Virus record (IMG/VR): IMGVR_UViG_3300008459_000482 | Span: 1 to 21,605 of that record | Strand: one strand, 5' to 3' | DNA: 21,605 nucleotides | Source: a virus | Shown: one piece after another, positions 7,823 to 15,431 of the stretch | How the letters are laid out: each line of letters begins with the position of its first letter | Numbering within the stretch: the stretch's first letter is position 1 | The notes under the pieces: generated by a model | The model's input: only the letters and a program-made list of their open reading frames with translations | The model's database searches: none | What the model was told of the DNA's origin: nothing | Position numbers and translations under genes: made by a program

Positions 7823-7848
7823 AAGGTAGGATTCGTCCTACCTTTTTT
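7823..7848 (+). terminator. Intrinsic terminator after the sheath gene (UUCG loop)
   Basis: AAGGTAGGA (7823-7831) and TCCTACCTT (7836-7844) form a perfect nine-pair stem capped by the tetraloop TTCG. The run of six T at 7843-7848 begins in the last stem bases. Stem, stable loop and U-run give a strong rho-independent terminator 19 nt after the sheath stop codon. Confidence 0.9.
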
Positions 7849-7857
7849 ACTTTACTG

Positions 7858-7865
7858 ATATTTAT
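7858..7865 (+). promoter_or_regulatory. Late-promoter-like element ATATTTAT before the tube gene
   Basis: ATATTTATAATAAAA starts ten bases after the terminator U-run and lies 22 nt before the tube ATG. An AAGGA ribosome-binding site (7877-7881) follows. The whole 30-base leader closely resembles the one before the gene at 8523 and has the same length. A terminator directly followed by this element is the best positional argument that it is a promoter. Confidence 0.6.
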
Positions 7866-7887
7866 AATAAAAGTATAAGGAAATAAA

Positions 7888-8436
7888 ATGGCACATACAC
7901 CACTTATTGATAGAGTAAATACCGTATACCCGGGATCAACATTTGCGGATTTTGGGATAGAAAATGATTTTAACCAAGCTGCATATTCATGGGAACCTAA
8001 AAAATCCAATCATTTTATTATGTTGATTAGTGGAATTCCTGCATTTTTAATTAAATCCTCAGCAAAACCTAGTTTGTCAAATGGTGAAGTTACCGTAGAT
8101 CATATCAATATTCAAAGATATTTTAAAGGTAAAACGGTATGGAATACTATATCAGTAACAATGTATGATGCAATTGTACCGTCTGGAGCACAAGCAGTAA
8201 TGGATTGGGTTAGAGATCATCACGAATCTGCAACAGGTAGAGATGGTTATAAAACACATTATGCTCGTGAAATAAAATTACAACAACTTTCGCCATTAGG
8301 GGAAGTTATAGAAGAGTGGTTATTGCATAATACATTTATAACTGAATCTAATTTTGGAACATTAGATTGGAGTACTGAAGATGTAGTTAACATCGAAATG
8401 ACATTGAGATACGATTGGGCATTTTTCAAAAAGTAA
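7888..8436 (+). CDS. Tail tube protein (T4 gp19-like)
   Basis: A 182-residue protein, close to the 163 residues of T4 gp19. Recognisable tube features are 'NHFIMLISGIPAFLIKSSAKPS', 'VTVDHINIQRYFKGKTVWNTISVTMYDAI' and 'GAQAVMDWVRDHHES'. The end carries 'EIKLQQLSPLGEVIEEWLLHNTFI', 'NFGTLDWSTEDVVNIEMTLRYDWA'. This layout of antiparallel strands with a final hydrophobic 'LRYDWAFF' is typical of phage and T6SS-type tube subunits. Hexameric rings stack inside the sheath to form the DNA channel. The gene stands alone between a late-type element and an intrinsic terminator. It directly follows the sheath gene, as usual for contractile tails. Confidence 0.93.
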   Translation: MAHTPLIDRVNTVYPGSTFADFGIENDFNQAAYSWEPKKSNHFIMLISGIPAFLIKSSAKPSLSNGEVTVDHINIQRYFKGKTVWNTISVTMYDAIVPSGAQAVMDWVRDHHESATGRDGYKTHYAREIKLQQLSPLGEVIEEWLLHNTFITESNFGTLDWSTEDVVNIEMTLRYDWAFFKK

Positions 8437-8457
8437 AACAATATATATCAATTACGG

Positions 8458-8483
8458 AATGGGAGATTTTTCTCCCATTTTTT
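8458..8483 (+). terminator. Intrinsic terminator after the tube gene
   Basis: AATGGGAGA (8458-8466) and TCTCCCATT (8471-8479) form a perfect nine-pair stem around a TTTT loop, followed by further T residues to 8483. It lies 21 nt after the tube stop codon. Together with the terminator after the sheath, it brackets the tube gene as a separate transcription unit. Confidence 0.9.
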
Positions 8484-8492
8484 GTGTTCTGT

Positions 8493-8500
8493 ATATTTAT
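8493..8500 (+). promoter_or_regulatory. Late-promoter-like element ATATTTAT before the gp26-like gene
   Basis: ATATTTATAATAAAG lies ten bases after the terminator and 22 nt before the ATG at 8523. An AAAAGGA ribosome-binding site follows at 8512-8518. The arrangement is nearly a copy of the tube leader. Confidence 0.6.
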
Positions 8501-8522
8501 AATAAAGTTATAAAAGGATAAA

Positions 8523-9302
8523 ATGAGTAACAAAATGACAGATCGATTAGACAATCAACACATTATTAACTTAGCAAGAAATCAATACGAACAACAAAAA
8601 CGTGTTACGATTCCGCCGGTTATAGTTAAATTACCTAGTAACGGATTGATATATCCAGAATCATCTCCTTTAAGAAGTGGGGAAGTACAGTTAAGACACA
8701 TGACTGCATATGATGAAGATATTTTAACTAATAGTAGTTATATAAAAAATCAAGTAGTATTTGATAAATTGTTAGAATCATTAATTGTTACACCAGGCGT
8801 ATCTCCAGATGATATTGCATCGAGTGATAGAGAAAGTTTATTAATTTCTGCTAGGATTTTAGGATATGGAAGTGAATATCCAGTATTAGTTCAAGATCCA
8901 ACCTCATCGAATTCTATAGAACGAGTAGTTGATTTGTCAAAACTATCATTTAAACCATTTAATTTAATTCCAGACGAAAATGGTGAATTTGAATATATAG
9001 TAGATAATGGTGATATTTTAAAATTCAAATATCTAACATCGAGAGAAACATCTAATATAAATTCAGAAACATCATTATCAGATATTACTCGAATGAGTAT
9101 AACATCAGTAAATACAAATCGCGATACAATGTTTATCAGTGATTATGTTAAATATGAACTAGTAGCAGCTAATGCAAAAAAGTTTAGAAACTATATCTTA
9201 GAAAATATGTCTGGTGTTAATTTTGAAGTGGAATTAGAAGGTGAAAATGGAGGCACCTTCAAAACTACATTTCAACTTGGACTCGACCTTTTTTGGTTTT
9301 AA
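8523..9302 (+). CDS. T4 gp26-like baseplate/tail assembly protein (likely tail assembly chaperone)
   Basis: A 259-residue protein of the T4 gp26-like baseplate group. The key region is 'PPVIVKLPSNGLIYPESSPLRSGEVQLRHMTAYDEDIL' (about residues 35-75), then 'KLLESLIVTPGVSPDDIASSDRESLLISARILGYG'. The ending 'FEVELEGENGGTFKTTFQL' is also characteristic, in front of 'GLDLFWF'. In phage tails the genes between tube and tape measure usually encode chaperones that coat the tape measure during assembly, and T4 genes 26 and 51 are adjacent in the same way. This gene overlaps the next one by about 60 bases in the +1 frame. Its role as chaperone versus hub component is not settled by the sequence. Confidence 0.82.
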   Translation: MSNKMTDRLDNQHIINLARNQYEQQKRVTIPPVIVKLPSNGLIYPESSPLRSGEVQLRHMTAYDEDILTNSSYIKNQVVFDKLLESLIVTPGVSPDDIASSDRESLLISARILGYGSEYPVLVQDPTSSNSIERVVDLSKLSFKPFNLIPDENGEFEYIVDNGDILKFKYLTSRETSNINSETSLSDITRMSITSVNTNRDTMFISDYVKYELVAANAKKFRNYILENMSGVNFEVELEGENGGTFKTTFQLGLDLFWF

Positions 9303-9504
9303 TTCATCACACCAAACAGAATTACATTCTAGATTATACGATTTAATTATAGCAGGTAACGGTTGTTGGGACTGGGATACTGTATATCATTTACCACTTC
9401 ATATACGACGTCTATGGATTAGTAAGATAAATGCTCAGCGATCTAAAGATAATGAAGAGGCTGAAGAACGAGCAAATCGTGCGAAAAATAAAACACATAG
9501 ATAA
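9247..9504 (+). CDS. gp51-like / C-terminal tail assembly chaperone segment, overlapping the gp26-like gene
   Basis: The frame is open from 9238 to 9504. If translated alone, the ATG at 9247 is preferred, giving 85 residues. GAAGG (9237-9241) lies five bases before it, and an in-frame GTG is at 9241. The segment beyond the overlap contains 'QTELHSRLYDLIIAGNGCWDWDTVYHLPLHIRRLWISKI' and ends in a charged tail, 'AQRSKDNEEAEERANRAKN'. The 'WDTVYHLPLHIRRLWI' pattern is what I associate with the gp51-like partner of gp26 in T4-type phages. The first 15-20 residues, read from the overlap, look uninformative, which leaves open that the segment is made as a frameshifted extension of the upstream protein (about 326 residues in total). 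It probably chaperones the tape measure encoded next. Confidence 0.7.
   Translation: MEAPSKLHFNLDSTFFGFNSSHQTELHSRLYDLIIAGNGCWDWDTVYHLPLHIRRLWISKINAQRSKDNEEAEERANRAKNKTHR
9288..9297 (+). other. Possible frameshift site: six-T run in the gp26/gp51 overlap
   Basis: CTT TTT TGG (9288-9296) is read in the upstream frame; the downstream frame reads ACC TTT TTT GGT. A phenylalanine tRNA on TTT at 9291-9293 would re-pair perfectly after a +1 slip (9292-9294) or a -2 slip (9289-9291). Either slip enters the frame of the 9247 gene just before the upstream TAA at 9300. This is a candidate only: separate initiation at 9247 explains the layout equally well. Confidence 0.4.
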
Positions 9505-9526
9505 TGTTATAAAAATGCATATCTAA

Positions 9527-9534
9527 ATATTTAT
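9527..9534 (+). promoter_or_regulatory. Late-promoter-like element ATATTTAT before the tape measure gene
   Basis: ATATTTATATTAAATAG lies 22 nt after the stop at 9504 and 18 nt before the tape measure ATG. Unlike most other copies it is not followed by a good Shine-Dalgarno sequence; the leader ends in GAAATTCGCC. Confidence 0.45.
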
Positions 9535-9552
9535 ATTAAATAGAAATTCGCC

Positions 9553-11397
9553 ATGATTACCAAAACTCAATATGATTTAATATATCGTCTTAAACAAAAA
9601 CCAGCTCATGGACGAGCGGACCGAACTAATACAGATATTCAAAAAGAATTTGAAGCTTGGCTAAAAACTCTAGAAAAAGATATACCAAATGCTGATGCAT
9701 TATTAAATACTTACACCGAATCACTTAAAAATTTAGATACTGCAAATGCTCGTACCGCAATGGGTATGAACAAATTAATTGGTATTCATAATAAATTTTC
9801 AAGTCAGATAAGTGAATTAGTAAAAAATATAACGTATTTTGAAGAAACTAATAAAGCATTAGGTAAAACATTTGGATTAACTGGTAATAAAGCTAAAGTT
9901 TTCGCAAATGATATGCGTAATATTGCTGTAGGCTTGGATATTGGAGAAGATAAATTATTTGGATATGTTGCAGGATTAAAAGATTTAACGAGCGGATTTA
10001 TATCTAGTAATAAAATAAACATGAAATTCCGCGATGGTATGATAAAAGGTCAAGCAATAATGCAAAACCAATTAGAAGTAACCGCCGCAGCTGCAGAAGG
10101 ATATGAAGCATATGCATCTACTTTTGCCGATTCTAGTTTAGATGCGTTAGCAATCCAAAAAAAATTAGCAGATACATTACAAAACGAAACCGGATTAGAT
10201 TCATTATATATTCAATCAACATTAACTGAAGAAATTGGAAATTTAGCGGCAGACGTCCAAATGCATTATAGCAAAATGCCAGGTAGTTTAGAATTAGCTG
10301 TTTTAAAAAGTAAACAGTTAGGTATGAATATGGAAACATTGTATGCTGCTGGTAAAAACATGTTAAATATAGAATCATCAATTGGTCAAGAATTAGAATA
10401 TCAATTAATATCAGGTCAGCGATTATTAACTGCAGATAAGAAAAGTTTAACTAATGAATATCGTTTAGCAACAATTCGAGGCGATGGTGCTAAACAAGCT
10501 GAGTTAATGACTCATTTCTTAAAAGAACAGAGTGGTGTATTAAAAAATAATATATATGCTCGTGAAAAAGCTGCTCAATTATTTGGAATAAATGAGGGCG
10601 ATTTAATGAAAAGCTTACGTCAAACTGAGTTGATTAGTAAACTAGGTGCCGATCGATTAATGGCGTTAAATCAAGGCGATGTTCAAAAAGTTGTAGCTGA
10701 AATACGAAAACAACCTACGACCGATCAACAAAAAGCAGAACGAGAAAAATTAATTGGTGAATTAATAAAAAATAGTGATAAACGATCAACGGCTGAAATA
10801 ACAAATGATCATTTAGCTAGTATTGATACTTATTTGAGAGCTGTTGTTGGCAAAGATATTAATATTAATACAAAAGCTGGTGAAGGTCAAGAGGCATCAT
10901 TACGAGATGCTATTAAAGAGGGTATTAAACCAATAGAAAAGTTAATGACGAGCTTTGATAAAAATGTCGATATGTTCGGAGCTATAGGTATATCAGAAGG
11001 AACTATTAAAGCAATATCTACTCCAATATCTGAATTAGTAAAGATAATGCCAGGTATCGGAACACTTATTTCAGATGCGGTTACTAAATTTAGTGAATTA
11101 ATTACAATTAATTTACCAAATGCATCAGCAAAGCCTGTAAATGATTCATTAATTATACCGGATAGAGGTCCAATATTAAGACCTGCTAAAAATGATGTAA
11201 TTGCAGCATTTAGGCCAAATGACGTTGTGCACAATACACTTAATAGTATGGGTTCTAATAATTCCGCAGCATCAATTGATTACAATAGATTAGCAATGGC
11301 AATTACATCTGCAATGAAAAATGTAAAAGTAGAGGCAACATTAAAAGCTGATACAGTATTTGGTGAAACATATTTAAATAGAAGAAATATAAGCTAA
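9553..11397 (+). CDS. Tape measure protein (T4 gp29-like)
   Basis: A 614-residue, largely helical protein, close in length to T4 gp29 (590). Long helical stretches run through residues 1-520, with many Ala, Leu, Lys and Gln ('NKLIGIHNKFSSQISELVKN', 'QAIMQNQLEVTAAAAEGYEA', 'EKAAQLFGINEGDLMKSLRQ'). A weakly hydrophobic part near residues 480-525 ('ELVKIMPGIGTLISDAVTKF') could be a membrane-interacting segment. From residue 539, 'GPILRPAKNDVIAAFRPNDV' resembles the conserved extended motif near the end of many tape measures. The last 25 residues ('VKVEATLKADTVFGETYLNR') are short beta strands. The protein fills the tube lumen and sets tail length. Its place after the chaperone-type pair and before baseplate genes supports the call. 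No peptidoglycan hydrolase domain is visible. Confidence 0.85.
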   Translation: MITKTQYDLIYRLKQKPAHGRADRTNTDIQKEFEAWLKTLEKDIPNADALLNTYTESLKNLDTANARTAMGMNKLIGIHNKFSSQISELVKNITYFEETNKALGKTFGLTGNKAKVFANDMRNIAVGLDIGEDKLFGYVAGLKDLTSGFISSNKINMKFRDGMIKGQAIMQNQLEVTAAAAEGYEAYASTFADSSLDALAIQKKLADTLQNETGLDSLYIQSTLTEEIGNLAADVQMHYSKMPGSLELAVLKSKQLGMNMETLYAAGKNMLNIESSIGQELEYQLISGQRLLTADKKSLTNEYRLATIRGDGAKQAELMTHFLKEQSGVLKNNIYAREKAAQLFGINEGDLMKSLRQTELISKLGADRLMALNQGDVQKVVAEIRKQPTTDQQKAEREKLIGELIKNSDKRSTAEITNDHLASIDTYLRAVVGKDININTKAGEGQEASLRDAIKEGIKPIEKLMTSFDKNVDMFGAIGISEGTIKAISTPISELVKIMPGIGTLISDAVTKFSELITINLPNASAKPVNDSLIIPDRGPILRPAKNDVIAAFRPNDVVHNTLNSMGSNNSAASIDYNRLAMAITSAMKNVKVEATLKADTVFGETYLNRRNIS

Positions 11398-12875
11398 TGC
11401 CTAATAACGATCAATCATATAAGCCAGTTATAGTTACGTTTGGTAACAATCCAGAATATTCTGAAGATATCAATCCAAAATATAATGAACATCTATTTCC
11501 AGGTGCATCTACATGGACACCATCTGTAGCATCAACTACTAACATACAATTAGGGAAAGTACCAGCAATTGGATTAATTGGTTCATATGCAGGTATTCCA
11601 CAAGTTAACCAAATTGGTCAATCATTGTTAAATGGATCAAAATATGATCCGCATAATGCATATGCAACAGCTGTAGTAAGTAGACAGGATATACCAGGAG
11701 TAAAATATCAAGATTTTAGATCATGGAAAACTGATTTCAATAAAATTAATTCTACTAGTAATTCATTTAGCACACTTCGATTAGACGGTACGCAGGCTGC
11801 TAGCAGAAAAAGTGTTATTGCTGGTATATATGCCGCAGCTGCTACTAGCCCAGCTGGTGCATATTCTGTATTTAATTTAGATGGAGTTGGTAAAACTGGA
11901 TTTGGGTTAGGCGATCATGACAACCCATATGCACTTCGAAATGACTTTACTGCAATGAGTCATATAACAACAAAATGGAAAGAAGAACCTACACCGGTTA
12001 TTCAAAATGGAAATATAATTGGATATATCCCGGGTGGAAAATGGTTACCTACTAAAAATCTATTAGAACGTGTTACCCCGTTTAGAGGTGATAAAGTAAC
12101 TGTTATTGATTTTGGTAAACGAACATTGAAAGAAGCATATCTATGGAAACCTAAACCAGAAAAAGAATTTGCAGGTTTAGATCTTTCTAAATTTGGTATA
12201 ACACAGGATTTTATAAAATTTTATTTTACTGGTCCTAAATTATATAACGGAGTTGATGAAGCAACCGAAGATAACATTATGGTATTTCGTGCTACAATCA
12301 ATCGATTATCAGATAATCATCAACCACAATGGACACCTCAGCCGATGATTGGTAGAGGTGATCCTAATTATCATTTTTCTCAAGTTACAAGAGATATACA
12401 ATTAGATTTTACAGTATTTGCATCTTCACGCGATGAATTAAAACCAATTTGGAGAAAATTAAATGCACTAGCAGGATATACAGCACCAGAATATGATCCA
12501 AATACTATTGCTTTAAAAGGTCCATGGCTTCGTTTTACAATTGGAGATTTATTTGTACAACAACCAGCAATTGTATCTAGTTTATCATATACATTGCATG
12601 ATGAAACTACATCATGGGAAATTAACATTGAACAAGATCCTGAAATGATGCAAGTACCTCATAAAGTAAATGTTTCAATTACATTAACACCTGTTATGGA
12701 TTACTTGCCACAATTAAATGGAAAATTCTATACATTAGCAAATAAAAAACAATTTTTATCGAATGCAGAAACAAAACCAGGAACAACGAATTGGTTAAGT
12801 GATTTTAATTCAAATAAACGAGATCTTGTAACTCCTAATATCATTAATCAATTTATACCAGGATTTGGTTTATAA
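11397..12875 (+). CDS. Baseplate / tail-tube initiation protein (gp48/gp54 type, tentative)
   Basis: A 492-residue protein whose ATG shares one base with the tape measure stop codon (TAATG). The N-terminal half is Gly/Ser/Ala-rich with few landmarks. Residues about 295-440 carry a pattern I associate with T4-type baseplate proteins at the tube end: 'FRATINRLSDNHQPQWTPQP', 'RDIQLDFTVFASSRDELKPI', 'WRKLNALAGYTAPEYDP', 'GPWLRFTIGDLFVQQPAIV', 'HDETTSWEINIEQDPEM', 'LPHKVNV'-like 'VPHKVNVSITLTPVMDYLPQ'. These strands resemble a tube-like fold, which would suit the role of gp48/gp54 in starting tube polymerisation on the baseplate. The position between tape measure and gp53-like genes supports a baseplate role. 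Which T4 protein it replaces is uncertain. Confidence 0.6.
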   Translation: MPNNDQSYKPVIVTFGNNPEYSEDINPKYNEHLFPGASTWTPSVASTTNIQLGKVPAIGLIGSYAGIPQVNQIGQSLLNGSKYDPHNAYATAVVSRQDIPGVKYQDFRSWKTDFNKINSTSNSFSTLRLDGTQAASRKSVIAGIYAAAATSPAGAYSVFNLDGVGKTGFGLGDHDNPYALRNDFTAMSHITTKWKEEPTPVIQNGNIIGYIPGGKWLPTKNLLERVTPFRGDKVTVIDFGKRTLKEAYLWKPKPEKEFAGLDLSKFGITQDFIKFYFTGPKLYNGVDEATEDNIMVFRATINRLSDNHQPQWTPQPMIGRGDPNYHFSQVTRDIQLDFTVFASSRDELKPIWRKLNALAGYTAPEYDPNTIALKGPWLRFTIGDLFVQQPAIVSSLSYTLHDETTSWEINIEQDPEMMQVPHKVNVSITLTPVMDYLPQLNGKFYTLANKKQFLSNAETKPGTTNWLSDFNSNKRDLVTPNIINQFIPGFGL

Positions 12876-12878
12876 ATA
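12871..12878 (+). promoter_or_regulatory. T4-type late promoter motif TATAAATA before the gp53-like gene
   Basis: TATAAATA is identical to the T4 late promoter -10 element. It overlaps the stop codon of the previous gene and lies 27 nt before the ATG at 12906, at a place where no ATATTTAT copy is present. It shares five coding bases with the preceding gene, and the octamer also occurs inside genes (5252, 18280), so it may be fortuitous. Confidence 0.35.
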
Positions 12879-12905
12879 CTTTGACTAACTAATAAGAGAA
12901 TAACA

Positions 12906-13202
12906 ATGAGATATAATACCACAGATAAAACAAATGATATTAATGGTAAACGACGTAAACTAACAACTATATTACCCGTAGTTCCAACGTCTACATCAGA
13001 TATACAAATTATAACAACTAGTGTCGAACGTTTAGATAAATTAGCAAATACATTTTATGGTGATGCTAGTTTATGGTGGATTATAGCAACGGCAAATTCA
13101 TTAGGAAAAGGAACAATTATTGTACCAGTTGATACCGTATTACGTATTCCTAGCAAAAATAAAATAGATGATATAATCATACAAACAAATATAACAAGAT
13201 GA
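12906..13202 (+). CDS. LysM-like baseplate wedge protein (T4 gp53-like)
   Basis: A 98-residue protein. Residues about 38-85 read 'TTSVERLDKLANTFYGDASL', 'WWIIATANSLGKGTIIVP', 'VDTVLRIPS'. This is the LysM-like pattern of contractile-tail proteins: a hydrophobic start, 'D.LA..FYG...LWW.IA.AN', then 'P...LRIP'. T4 gp53 and LysM-type proteins of related injection systems join the hub to the wedges in the inner baseplate. The first 35 residues are extended and polar and could thread into a neighbour. The gene overlaps the following hub gene by four bases (ATGA), consistent with coupled production of interacting baseplate parts. Confidence 0.8.
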   Translation: MRYNTTDKTNDINGKRRKLTTILPVVPTSTSDIQIITTSVERLDKLANTFYGDASLWWIIATANSLGKGTIIVPVDTVLRIPSKNKIDDIIIQTNITR

Positions 13203-15430
13203 GTGAAATTTTTTATTCCCAAGTAGATTCTAATTTACAGACTGAATTACAATATAGAGGTATGGCTGGTCGTTATTCTAGAACGACTGAGGATTTACAA
13301 TTTATGTTGGAAAAAATAGCAAACGTTCGAGTAATTGCATATACATCTGCATCTAAATTAGAATATATAAATGGTTCTGAACTAGGAGGTTTAAGTGTTA
13401 GGGGCGAAGAATATTTACCATCAGGTCCAAATGGATTTTTAAGTGATCGTAAATATACTCAATCTGAACGATATATAGAAAATGATAAAATTAAAGATCG
13501 TAAGTATGGAAAAGGCAAAACAATACAAGAACGTGTAAATGATTCTAAAAGAATACCGCCATATATTAAATCAGCTGAAATTCGAATTGGAGATCATAGT
13601 AATGGTTTATTAAATGAAACTACAATCGATATAGTTATACCAAACCCAGAACGCGATTTAAATTTTATTGAATCTGTATATTTTAGGCCAGGTCGATCTG
13701 TTAATGTAGAAATATCACATCCGGATTCTGCATTAGTTAGTAAATCAAAAAATGTAACAAATGGATTTTTAACCGGGTCAATTCCATCAACTGAAACTAT
13801 TAAAACATTATTTCCGCATTTAACTGAAACCACTGCACGTAATTATCAAAAATTAAATACTGTAATGTTTGATGGAGTAGTTACATCATTTAGTATTGAT
13901 TATTTACCAGATATGTCAGTAAATGCTGTTATAGTTCTTAAAGGTACCAGTACTGTATATACAGATACATCGTTGATAATTAGTGAACAAGAACAACAAA
14001 CTGCTAATGCATCAAAACCGATTGATCCAAACAATCCTCCTGTAAAAACTGAAGCTGAAAAACTACAAGAAGAAAAAGAAAAGCAAATACAATCATTTTA
14101 CGGTAATTTAATGCGTGAAATAGATGCAGATATCAAACAATCAAAAGCTGAAGGTGATCGAACTGAAACTTCTGCATTGGTTATTAAATCTGATAATGAT
14201 GCAACAACAACTGGTCGTGGTAAATGTATTGTACAAGGTGCACCATATACTGGAGGAAATTCTCTTAAATATATACAATTGGCTCGATTAATAGGGTATG
14301 TTAATCGTGTTGTTATTGAAAAACTACCTGGCAGTAAACCAATTATATTTACATCTCAAGGATTCCTATCATGGAGTAATTATCATCCATACTTAGTATC
14401 ATGTGATCCAGAGCGTATTTTTTTACCATCACGTAAAGATGAAACATTGGGCTCATCTCATTATGGAAATTTATATTGGATGCCAGCTGTTAGTAAAATA
14501 CCAATTGATGATAATTTCAACATATATAATGAAAATGCAATAGCAGGTGTTCCACATGGAGGTGGAGATGATATAGGACTCCCTACAAATATATTTATAA
14601 ATGTAGATGTTATACAACAAATTATAGATTCATTGATTACTCAAAAAAAATTAACAGTTAATGAATTTCTTAAAGAAATTAGTTTAGAAGTTTCTCAAGC
14701 AACTGGCGAAGCAATTATTTTAAATTTAATTACACATCCGGAATTGCCTGAATTTTTATTGTGGTATGATATAAATGCACATCGTCTTAAAGCAAATAGT
14801 GTAAAACCATTTAATATACCAATGGGTTCTAATTCAGAATATGGTACGGTTGTTCGAGATTTTAAATTTACTGGTAAATTGCCTAGTGATATTACTAGTA
14901 TTGCGTATATGGTTAATTCTAATGCAGCTGGGGTTTCTGAATCATCTATTGCTCCATATGTTTCTTTCATGTATTCTGCTAATACCATTAAACGTTCAGG
15001 TGCACATGAATCAATTGATGTATTGATAACAGAAGAAGAATTAGCAACACTACGTGCAAACTATAAAAAAACTCACGAACTATATGTTAAAGAATTGTTA
15101 GAAGCTAGAACCAAATTTGGTGCAAATCCAAAAGATTTAGAATCTAGAACAGCATTGGCTCAGGCGTTAAGAAAATATATACAATATCCTAGACCAACAA
15201 TTACTCAATCAAGTCAATTATTAGCACCAGTAATTCCATTTGATGTAGAGTTTACAATTGATGGTATTAACGGATTTCGTTATGGTGATATAATACAATT
15301 TAGTGGATTACCATCTAGATATAGAACCAATGCAGTATTTCCTGTTATAGGAGTAACTCACGCAGTATCTAATGATGGAACATGGACAACAGCTGTTAGA
15401 TGTATAATGAGAAGTGCAATTGAGGACTAA
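13199..15430 (+). CDS. Large baseplate hub protein (T4 gp27-like)
   Basis: A 743-residue protein, almost twice T4 gp27 (391). The early part includes 'RIPPYIKSAEIRIGDHSNGL', 'TTIDIVIPNPERDLNFIESV', 'FRPGRSVNVEISHPDSAL' and 'FDGVVTSFSIDYLPDMSVNA', matching the first barrel of hub proteins. An acidic-basic helical insert follows at about residues 275-325 ('KTEAEKLQEEKEKQIQSFYG'). The second half has 'TVNEFLKEISLEVSQATGEA' and 'HPELPEFLLWYDINAHRL'. The C-terminus 'DVEFTIDGINGFRYGDIIQF', 'LPSRYRTNAVFPVIGVTHAV' and 'DGTWTTAVRCIMRS' is typical of hub proteins. It probably forms the trimeric hub linking tube and spike. The extra length could be an added domain (residues about 325-460), for which I recognise no enzyme motif. 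Confidence 0.8.
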   Translation: MSEIFYSQVDSNLQTELQYRGMAGRYSRTTEDLQFMLEKIANVRVIAYTSASKLEYINGSELGGLSVRGEEYLPSGPNGFLSDRKYTQSERYIENDKIKDRKYGKGKTIQERVNDSKRIPPYIKSAEIRIGDHSNGLLNETTIDIVIPNPERDLNFIESVYFRPGRSVNVEISHPDSALVSKSKNVTNGFLTGSIPSTETIKTLFPHLTETTARNYQKLNTVMFDGVVTSFSIDYLPDMSVNAVIVLKGTSTVYTDTSLIISEQEQQTANASKPIDPNNPPVKTEAEKLQEEKEKQIQSFYGNLMREIDADIKQSKAEGDRTETSALVIKSDNDATTTGRGKCIVQGAPYTGGNSLKYIQLARLIGYVNRVVIEKLPGSKPIIFTSQGFLSWSNYHPYLVSCDPERIFLPSRKDETLGSSHYGNLYWMPAVSKIPIDDNFNIYNENAIAGVPHGGGDDIGLPTNIFINVDVIQQIIDSLITQKKLTVNEFLKEISLEVSQATGEAIILNLITHPELPEFLLWYDINAHRLKANSVKPFNIPMGSNSEYGTVVRDFKFTGKLPSDITSIAYMVNSNAAGVSESSIAPYVSFMYSANTIKRSGAHESIDVLITEEELATLRANYKKTHELYVKELLEARTKFGANPKDLESRTALAQALRKYIQYPRPTITQSSQLLAPVIPFDVEFTIDGINGFRYGDIIQFSGLPSRYRTNAVFPVIGVTHAVSNDGTWTTAVRCIMRSAIED

Positions 15431-15431
15431 T

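Noticed and set aside
14841-15026. 61-codon plus-strand frame inside the hub gene
   Set aside because: It overlaps the hub gene completely and has a Leu-rich shadow composition and no supporting signal.
15414-15431. Start at 15414 for the gene after the hub
   Set aside because: It lies inside the hub coding region. The ATG at 15432 has a well-placed GAGGA ribosome-binding site.
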